This document shows positions 20,359 through 26,683 of a DNA stretch of 26,683 nt, piece after piece. Within the stretch, counting starts at the first letter, position 1, and each line of letters opens with the position of its first letter. The notes under the pieces are model-generated. The model saw only the letters and a program-made list of their open reading frames with translations. It was not told the DNA's origin and did not search any database. The position numbers and the translations under genes were made by a program. Source of the stretch: Haplomitrium mnioides (lineage: Eukaryota > Marchantiophyta > Haplomitriopsida > Calobryales). The stretch spans positions 1-26,683 of the forward strand of contig JBNGIS010016518.1 in assembly GCA_049999725.1 (NCBI GenBank). Reading direction: 5' to 3'.

Positions 20359-20739
20359 GGACCTTTAGTCCAAAGCAACCTAAATACTGAGATTAGACCT
20401 TCTGTCTCTCACTGCCTAAATTATGAGGTTGGACATTCTATCCCTCATGATATGCACTATAAAAACGGACCTTTAGTCCACAAAGGCACAATGAATAAAA
20501 ATGGACCTTTTGTCCATAAAGACCTCAATCTGAGAAAAGGACCTTATGCCCTATATGATCAACAAATGAAAGGATCTTTTGCCCATAAAAGGCCACTGCC
20601 AATCCAAAAAGGACATGTTGTCCTTTGTCAAAAAGACAATGCCAAATGATGGAAAAAAAGTTGCACAATGCCATTCAAAGACCTTTAGTCCAGCCAACAA
20701 ATTCGCTAAGCACACAACATTTCAGAGGACCTTTAGTCC
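20359..20739. repeat. 36-bp minisatellite with GGACCTTTAGTCC core
   Basis: The 13-bp core GGACCTTTAGTCC (arms GGAC/GTCC) or variants start at 20359, 20395, 20431, 20467, 20503 and 20539, exactly 36 bp apart. Variants follow at 20572 and 20611, then at 20679 and 20727 with looser spacing. Spacers are A-rich and variable. The plus frame stays open through eight units as a 12-residue repeat (NGPLVHKG..., NGPFVHKD...) fused to the copia RT remnant. Confidence 0.9.
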
Positions 20740-21280
20740 CACATACATACATGCTGCATGAGAAACACCATAGTGGACTGTCACTCCCCTGTTTCCGGCC
20801 TTAACCTTCACAGTTGCCTCTTTGGACGCAGGGGATGACAAATTACGGGCATTCAGGTTCTTTTTTGAGATGGCCCCTTACCCTTTATCGCTTTAAGGCT
20901 TTAAGGATTCTTGCTTTCCTTACTAGCCTTTGATGCACCACTTACTCTGTTCAGACTACACTCAACTCATTCATTCACCACTCAGGTCAGTGTTCTCCAC
21001 ACTCAATCTTCCTTGTGTAATGCTGTCCATGTATTCCAAGGACCAAAACTCGAGGTCCTGTCACCTTATGTGTAATTGGAACAATTACAGAAGTCTGGAC
21101 TCCCCCTTTCAGAGTTGTCACAGATCGAGTACAATAGATCTCAACTATCCTAAGATGAATGAATCACCAGACTAATCCTCAGGATTATAACCAGAGAGCA
21201 TTTTCCCCCAGGATCATTTCGTTGTCACAGGGATTGCATTCCCCCTTCCGAGATGTCTCAAGGTCTGCTCAGTTGTCCTG

Positions 21281-21292
21281 ATATATTTTATA
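21281..21292 (-). promoter_or_regulatory. TATA box in probable LTR
   Basis: The minus strand reads TATAAAATATAT, a good TATA-box match, about 0.5 kb from the outer LTR end. This leaves a plausible R-U5 of about 0.5 kb and a long U3. A second TATA-like site (GTATATAA, minus) is near 21345. Confidence 0.4.
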
Positions 21293-21723
21293 CTACTCTA
21301 CTACATGAAATCAAATGCACAATGAGAATCTAACTACACTTATATACATCAACTATTTACACTATGTACTGTGAATAGGAACAGAGTCCTTGAAGACCTC
21401 TGGACAGATCCACCAAATGACTTCCCTTCTGAAACCTCCGCTGCCTTACAGCATGCAGCCCAACACTCACTACTCACACACCATTTCCAAATAGTTTTGA
21501 TACTTCCCTTGCGAGAAGTCCTGACTTTACTTCCTCTCAAGCTAGGAAGAGGATATATTTTAGTTCCACCTCTGGAAAAGCACAGTCCTCCTGACTGTAG
21601 GTAACCCACTCCACACCAAGCCTTGAAGAGTATTACTCTCGCAGTACGTTGGTACTAACGTAGCCTCCCTCTTCTCAGCTCCACTTGAGATTAAAGACAG
21701 AGTGTACTCCGAACACTCTGGGG

Positions 21724-22261
21724 TGATACTCCCGCACAAGGAATGGCAGAGAACTCCAAGCTCCTCACTCGGCAACCTCTCTCGAAGTCATAACTGGCTG
21801 AATCCCTTCTAGATCTCCGTATCAGTAACCCTCCGCCCAGGTCCGCCTGCAAGGATGAGGTCACTTGGGTCTCCCCCCAGTCCTCCTCTAAATCCTCCGG
21901 ATCCTCTGGGCTAGTACCTCTGCTTCACGTGATCTTCTCACTGAATTCTAACTCCAGCCGCCCCTCGTTGCGATTTCCTTGTCCTCAGATCGTGATACTC
22001 CTACACAGAGAAAGCAGAAACGACACCAAGTCCTCCCATGGTGGCCTCTCCCGAAGTCTTAGCCGGCGAGGAATCAATCGAGACCCCGTATCAGTAACCC
22101 GCCACTCAGGTTCGCCTGCAAGAATGAGGTCACCTGGGTCTCCCCCCAGTCCTCCTCTGAATTCCCCGGATCCCTTGAGCTAGTACCTCTGCTTCACGTG
22201 GTCTTTTCAGTGACTTCTCAATCCAGCCCCCCCTCGTTGCAATTCCCCTTCGCATGCAGTC
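21724..22261. repeat. Tandem duplication, two copies of 269 bp
   Basis: Copies about 21724-21992 and 21993-22261. Landmarks keep an offset of exactly 269: GTATCAGTAACC (21819/22088), GGTCTCCCCCCAGTCCTCCT (21868/22137), CTAGTACCTCTGCTTCACGT (21911/22180) and CCCCTCGTTGC (21961/22230). Diverged at scattered positions. It lies within the proposed LTR, in its U3 part. Confidence 0.88.
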
Positions 22262-22569
22262 GCCTCGCGCTCTGAGATTGCATGTGCATCAACCCCTCTC
22301 AGAATCGACGTACTTCGATGTATACCCCCCTCGAGCGATCGCCGCGTCTCTCCGCGAACCTCGGCGCTCTTCGTTTGAATTCGTTAATCTAGTTAGGCTC
22401 ATCACGGGAAATGTCAACGCGTGGCTTCAATGGTGGTTAATCTCGTTACCCCGAAAGATAGGCGCGTGCCGCGTGTCATGCCAGTTGGTCGAGAAACGAA
22501 AAATGCAACGATAACAGGAGTCCGCGGAATCTTGCGAATAGAGCTTCCGCAGATTTCCGCGGAGCCAGG

Positions 22570-22587
22570 TCCGAAGAGTCCTTCGGA
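22570..22587. other. Small perfect hairpin in LTR
   Basis: TCCGAAG, a 4-base AGTC loop, then CTTCGGA: a 7-bp stem. It sits among repeated TTCCGCGGA and TCCGAAG half-motifs at 22525-22650. No function assigned. Confidence 0.4.
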
Positions 22588-22649
22588 AAAGAGTTCCGAA
22601 GCACCCGCGGAGCCCTGTCCACGGAATCTCAGCAGATTCCCGTGCAGAT

Positions 22650-22900
22650 TCCCAGTTATCCTCTCATTGCCACCTCATCCGTTGCACCGCCGTCCGGCGC
22701 CGCCTCGCAAAGGGGTAGGCGGACCGTCGCTTTGACTTCTTTCCGCAGTTGACCATCAGAATCCCCTTCTCACTTCTTAGAGCGCCACGTCCTCCGAAGG
22801 GCGCCGCCCGACGCCGCCCCGCAAAGGGGTAGGCGGACCGTCACGCTGACCCTTCTTCCGATGTTGACCCGTGAAACACATTCTCCTTCTTCCACGTTTC
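22650..22900. repeat. Tandem duplication, about 114 bp
   Basis: GCAAAGGGGTAGGCGGACCG occurs at 22707 and 22821, 114 bp apart, each preceded by a CGCCG-rich stretch and followed by a TTCTTTCCG/CTTCTTCCG and GTTGACC phrase. Diverged elsewhere. A weaker echo with about 101-bp spacing (GTTGATGA at 22980 and 23081) follows, so the whole 22.65-23.2 kb block is built from degenerate tandem units. Confidence 0.7.
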
Positions 22901-23862
22901 CGAATCCCTCTGCGGACTCCCAGCGCTCGCCACGTCATCCGAGAGCCGCTGCGGACTCCCTACGCTCTTTGTCGGTCCCGTTGATGATTTATCTCCCTTT
23001 CGGCTCTTCTTCGCTCTTCCTCCTGACAGATCCCCGCTAAGTTGCCCTTTTGGCTTAATTGGTTCTTCCCTCATCGGAACGTTGATGAATCACCCTTCTG
23101 GCATCTTCCGTCTTCCTTCGAACAGACCCACGCTATGTCACCCTTTCGGCGCTTCCTTGGAGATCCCCGTTTGGACTCTTCGCGGATCCCTTTAAAGTGG
23201 GCTACCCACATCGTAAGATGGATCGGAACCACCTTAAGTGGTATCTCCACTTAGGAAGGCGACTTCCCGTAGCCCCGCGGACTCCCTAAAGCTGCCACGT
23301 TTCCGTGGATTCGCGGATTCGAAGAAACGAGTTGGATCGGCTCTTGCAGGCGCGCTTCTGCTTGCGGGATTGAGGCGTCCCTCTTCCCTGGCCTTGCACA
23401 CCTTTGTGACAATCTTACTTCCTCGTTTCCTCCCCAATCCTTGATTCCCGATTATTGGCCGCTGTAGAACATGTCCGCGATCTGCCTCCCTTGAGTGCCT
23501 TCGGATGTCAGCTTGTGGACTCGCTCTTTCTTCTCAGATCACTTCGTCTGGATTGGTCGTTCCCTTCTCCCCTGCTCGACCACGATCCCCGCATTCTCCT
23601 TGAGGCTCACGGCTTCCCGCTGTCCTGCTTCAGATTTCGAAATGGGACCCCTTCAGGGCCTGGCGATCACTTCCCTCTTCTTATCCTCCCGCCATGATTC
23701 CTGTTTCCCTCCTAGGAATCATGCGTCCTACTCTTAACTATCTGTTTGAGAGTAAACCCGTCGTTCCTCAGAGACCTTCACACTTGCTAAGGGTCATTGG
23801 TTCAGAATTGCTTCCGATTTACTGAATTCTGTCTCAGTGCTTCAATTCACCGACTGACATAA

Positions 23863-23872
23863 CTCCCCCTTT
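23863..23872 (-). promoter_or_regulatory. Polypurine tract (plus-strand priming site)
   Basis: The minus strand reads AAAGGGGGAG, then TTA, then TGTCAG. A purine run just before a TG LTR start is the expected position of the primer for second-strand DNA synthesis. It supports the LTR boundary at 23859. Confidence 0.55.
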
Positions 23873-23995
23873 AGTTGTGAAGCGTCCCCGTGAACAACCT
23901 TCGTCTCCCTTCTCTGTAGTTGCCTCCTATGAGTGGTAGTTGGTCGGTCTCCTGAACTGCTGCAACACATCCCCACAAAACGCCCTTCCCACGAA

Positions 23996-24026
23996 ACACA
24001 CACACACGCACATACATACACAAAAT
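23996..24026. repeat. CA-rich simple repeat
   Basis: A run of CA dinucleotides and ACATACATACA between the polypurine tract and the end of the protease frame. Confidence 0.8.
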
Positions 24027-24028
24027 TT

Positions 24029-24760
24029 TTACCTTCGTTGGCTGAGCACCTTTGATGGAGTCATAGTTGGGCCCTCTCCCTTCTCCTCCTGATTCTCAGC
24101 CATCTTCTCCTGGTGCTCTGGTCTGTCACAGGTATATATTTCGGTTTGGTTGGCAGACCCCACACCCTCCTCTGACAGATCTTCCTCTGTCGCTTCAGCC
24201 ACCATTTGCACCCAGTAGTGGTTCTCTGATTCTTCCTCCTCTGACCACTCACTGTCGTACTCAGCTTCTGACTGCGTTTCCCCCAAGTGAGGAACAGGAC
24301 CGTAATGCACTGTTGTTTTTTCGGGGCCGAACACCAGTGTAGAGTTTCCCCAGTTGTGCATTACTCTAGCCTCATACAACCACGGTCTCCCGATTAGCAC
24401 CGGGTAAAGGGATGGTCTGGCAGGTCGCATCACCAAATAATTTAGCTTGAACTCTTTCCCTCCAATGAATGTTGGAATTCGCAGGAGGGAACCCAATGGC
24501 TTCACGCGCGACCCATCCGCCAGCCTCATGATTCGGGCTGTGTGCTAGAATTTCGTGAATCCCAACTTGTGAGCAGTCTCCTCCGTCATGATGTTGACGC
24601 CTGCCCCTCCATCCACGGGCACTAATGACAATGTGCAACCTGCTATCTGTATGTCAATTTCAGGAGCCTCTTTGTCCTCACATACCAATTGCAGGTCTGT
24701 TGGGATTCCCACCTTGGGTAGCCTTCTTCTCCTCCTAGCTCCCATCAGCATTTCACGAAG
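24029..24760 (-). CDS. Retropepsin-like aspartic protease segment of gag-pro
   Basis: The same frame as gag continues after a UAG (24761-24763). It has a basic stretch (GARRRRRLPKVG), then IQIAGCTLSLVPVDGGAGVN, the retropepsin flap/active-site region with DGGA where D-S/T-G-A/S is usual, and MTEETAHKLGF. A second UAG (24545-24547) follows, then MRLADGSRVKPLG, IPTFIGGKEFKLNYLV and YPVLIGRPWLY, the typical protease C-terminal half (LLGRPWL motif). It ends with an acidic tail of about 90 residues and a stop at 24029. Its role would be to cleave the gag polyprotein in the virus-like particle. RT does not follow; only about 155 bp separate the stop from the polypurine tract. The two UAGs may be decay (CAG to TAG) or readthrough sites. 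Confidence 0.8.
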
Positions 24761-26683
24761 CTATCTCCGATACAGTGGACTATTCTTGATCAGTTGGCCT
24801 ACTGTGGCCGTGACAGGACATCTTATGACATCCACTTGAATGCTGTAGGGGTAGGATTTTGTCCAGTCTTCCGCAGTTTCAACTGGCTTCTGGACCTCCT
24901 TGTTTCCTTCCTGCTGCTTCTGGACTTCCTTGAGGGTCTCCTCTGCTGCCAGCTCTTGTTCCTCAGCCTCCAAAGCCTCCAATTGCCTCCTCACCCGCTC
25001 CTGCTCCTTCGGGTAGAACAATTTTGGAGTATCCCTCCTATAATCTGGATCTTTGCGTGGTGAGGTTGCTTGAGCCACTTTCTTCTGAGCTCTCTGCTCC
25101 GCCTTCCTCTCGCTTTTCTTCTTGGTCTTCGTCCCTGCTCGGGTCACCACCCGGAAACACTCATCTGAAGTTGGCGTCTCCCAGCCTGGCAATTCCGCTT
25201 CCTCCTCCAAATCTACCGTGATCAGATTGACATTTGAGGGGGGAGGAGGATTTGTACTTGGTCCAGGATCAGCATCAGATCTTCTGGTCGGGCAATTCAT
25301 GGCCACATGCCCCTCCATCTTGCATTGGGAACACATGGAAGGCGGTTGGCCATAACTACTCTTCCGCGGCTCCGGACAGCTCGATGAAATGTGGCCTGGT
25401 TGGCCACAATTCCAGCAGATCATAATTGTCGTTCTGGTAGGCCGATTTGCACTCCACTGATTCATAGGTCCTGCGTTCACTCCTGCAGGCCTGCTCATAA
25501 TTGTACGAGGTCCCCCGCTGATCTGATACACCGTTTCTGGGGCCTCCTCCAAGACATACTCCACTTCCTCCCGGATGTACTCTGGCGCTTCCTCTCTCAC
25601 ATAGTGCACAACATTTATGTCATTTGGACATTCCTGGGGGGAATGTCCGTGTTGCTTGCACCTGACGCACCAGACTCCAACTCTCCTCGTTGGCAGGGGT
25701 CTGCCCTCCGGCTTAATTCCTGCCAAAAGTATATTCATCGACTCCAGCTTGGCGCTCAGCTCATCAATTCGATCCCTCCCCCCTGGCTTCTTACTTACCT
25801 CAGGTTCGGGTTCAGCTTTTTTGTATCTTACTTTTTTGGCGCCTTTGCGATGACTGCTCTCCTTGATCTGCTTCTTCTTCTTCAGATCCTTCTTCTTCTT
25901 CTTCTTTCTGGATGATCGATCCTCCTCTGAGCTGCTGCTGCTTGACTCATTCTCGCTTTCCGAGGAGGACTCGGAACTCTGATCCGTCTCCTCGTCACTG
26001 TCCGAGGTGTCCGAAGAATCATCAGAGTCGTATCTAGCTCGTGCCTTTCTTCGGGAACTGGTGAGGGAAGCCTTTACGTGAGATCGGGCTGCATTGACAT
26101 CATCGTCTAGAGTTTGTGGATCCGCCCGTCTTACCCAGGTTCCAATCCCTCTGGGTAGAGCCGCCAAGAACCACGCTGTGAGCATTCCATCAGTGGCTGG
26201 AGGTTTTAGCTTCCTCGCCACTTTCTTGAACTGTTGGAAGAACTTCCTCACAGACTCTTTCTTCTTCATCCTTAGCTGACCCATCTTGATCAGCGCCTCT
26301 GTCTCTTCACCAATCCCACGAAACTCCGATAAAAAGGCCTCCTTGAATGCGTGCCAGTCCCGTTTGATATTATCCGGCAAATCCATGTACCAAGGTTGGG
26401 CTTCTCCCTTCAAAACTGCAAATAGGATTCCAAGCTTCACATGAGTTTCACCATTTGCCGCTGCAGTGTTTTCAAGGTCGTCCAACCATACATCTGGATC
26501 ATCCTTCGGGCGTCCCTTGAAGGACTTGTATTTGAATCTCCCCTGAAGCCCAGAAGTGGTACTGCGTTGGCCATTCCTGCACTGGCCACAGCCACTTCTA
26601 CCCAGACATCTCTCCTTTCCGCCACTCTTCCTTAACAGACCCAACCCCCAGTTGCTCTGTTTCTCAGGAGTGGCTTTCTTACA
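24761..26683 (-). CDS. Ty3/gypsy-type gag polyprotein with three zinc knuckles, 5'-partial
   Basis: Open from the window edge to a UAG at 24761-24763. The apparent start at 26644 is a TTG, and the frame stays open upstream to 26683, so the true start is outside. Order: a capsid-like retrotransposon gag domain (VWLDDLENTAAANGE, LKGEAQPWYMDLPD, DWHAFKEAFLSEF, VRKFFQQFKKVARKL); a long Ser/Asp/Glu-rich acidic tract; a Lys-rich basic tract; then three CX2CX4HX4C knuckles (CVRCKQHGHSPQEC, CWNCGQPGHISSSC, CSQCKMEGHVAMNC); and a charged C-terminal region rich in Glu/Gln/Lys, likely coiled coil. Its role is particle assembly and RNA binding in the cytoplasm. It is the best-preserved coding sequence here and more GC-rich than the left half, which suggests a younger insertion. 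Confidence 0.92.
   Translation of the reverse strand, partial: CKKATPEKQSNWGLGLLRKSGGKERCLGRSGCGQCRNGQRSTTSGLQGRFKYKSFKGRPKDDPDVWLDDLENTAAANGETHVKLGILFAVLKGEAQPWYMDLPDNIKRDWHAFKEAFLSEFRGIGEETEALIKMGQLRMKKKESVRKFFQQFKKVARKLKPPATDGMLTAWFLAALPRGIGTWVRRADPQTLDDDVNAARSHVKASLTSSRRKARARYDSDDSSDTSDSDEETDQSSESSSESENESSSSSSEEDRSSRKKKKKKDLKKKKQIKESSHRKGAKKVRYKKAEPEPEVSKKPGGRDRIDELSAKLESMNILLAGIKPEGRPLPTRRVGVWCVRCKQHGHSPQECPNDINVVHYVREEAPEYIREEVEYVLEEAPETVYQISGGPRTIMSRPAGVNAGPMNQWSANRPTRTTIMICWNCGQPGHISSSCPEPRKSSYGQPPSMCSQCKMEGHVAMNCPTRRSDADPGPSTNPPPPSNVNLITVDLEEEAELPGWETPTSDECFRVVTRAGTKTKKKSERKAEQRAQKKVAQATSPRKDPDYRRDTPKLFYPKEQERVRRQLEALEAEEQELAAEETLKEVQKQQEGNKEVQKPVETAEDWTKSYPYSIQVDVIRCPVTATVGQLIKNSPLYRR

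Larger units (their letters stand above)
20779..23859 (-). mobile_element. Probable 3' LTR of the minus-strand gypsy-like element
   Basis: On the plus strand the segment opens with TGTCACTC (20779) and closes with GACTGACA (23859). These are inverted ends matching at 7 of 8 positions and starting TG/CA. A polypyrimidine run, the complement of a polypurine tract, abuts the inner end, where a 3' LTR should start for a minus-strand element. The length would be 3081 bp, long for an LTR. It is more GC-rich than the left part of the window and holds internal tandem duplications and a TATA element. No coding homology is seen on either strand. The matching 5' LTR would lie right of the window, so pairing cannot be checked here. 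Confidence 0.55.

Noticed and set aside
20359-20739. CRISPR-like array with a 36-bp period
   Set aside because: The conserved part is only about 13 bp and the rest of the period varies without a direct-repeat/spacer structure. The context is a plant retrotransposon, with no cas genes.
22254-23737. Several 60-104-codon ORFs in the GC-rich region
   Set aside because: They lie inside the proposed LTR, show no domain, and arise from low stop density in GC-rich sequence.
25391-25915. 174-codon plus-strand ORF opposite gag
   Set aside because: Shadow of the gag frame; the minus strand carries zinc knuckles and recognisable gag motifs.

Overview
This is an assembled scaffold of plant-type nuclear DNA, with a 100-N gap at 1713-1812. 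It is made of decayed transposable elements, tandem repeats and two degenerate multi-domain genes. I found no intact host gene, rRNA or tRNA. Land-plant origin is inferred from the Ty3/gypsy and Ty1/copia pol and gag types, the T-rich GT-AG introns, and a decay pattern like that of methylated repeats. The lineage is not resolved; a large TE-rich genome such as a seed-free plant or gymnosperm would fit, with low confidence.

Layout, left to right. (1) 1-1000: a minus-strand relic of a DUF7869-type protein, next to a 30-bp minisatellite (1354-1510). (2) About 1977-5957: a plus-strand, intron-containing degenerate gene. Its last part carries the two halves of a beta-class DNA amino-methyltransferase: a DPPY-like motif first, then a KP...ILDLCS motif-I region. 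Its introns hold 24-bp minisatellites whose unit is a palindrome. (3) 6516-8670: a frameshifted Ty3/gypsy pol fragment, element 1. (4) 8935-9290 and 13172-13600: two related minisatellite arrays flanking a second gypsy pol, element 2 (9292-12003), and its probable 3' LTR. The element appears to have inserted into an array. All nine premature stops in element 2 are TGA or TAG and the frame never shifts. (5) 13600-17089: AT-rich, then pyrimidine-rich DNA without a recognisable gene. (6) 17090-20330: a Ty1/copia element (gag, protease, integrase, start of RT) that runs in frame into a 36-bp minisatellite (20359-20739). (7) 20779-26683: a more GC-rich, better-preserved gypsy-like element on the minus strand. 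It has a probable 3.1-kb 3' LTR, a polypurine tract, and a gag-protease frame with three zinc knuckles and two in-frame UAG codons. It has no RT, RNase H or integrase, so it looks non-autonomous. Its 5' end lies beyond the window.

The most unusual content is the methyltransferase-bearing gene relic, and the recurrence of minisatellites of 24, about 25/50, 30 and 36 bp whose units carry dyads such as ATGCGCGCAT and GGAC-N5/6-GTCC. The genes do not form a pathway; the window is a nest of elements of different ages.
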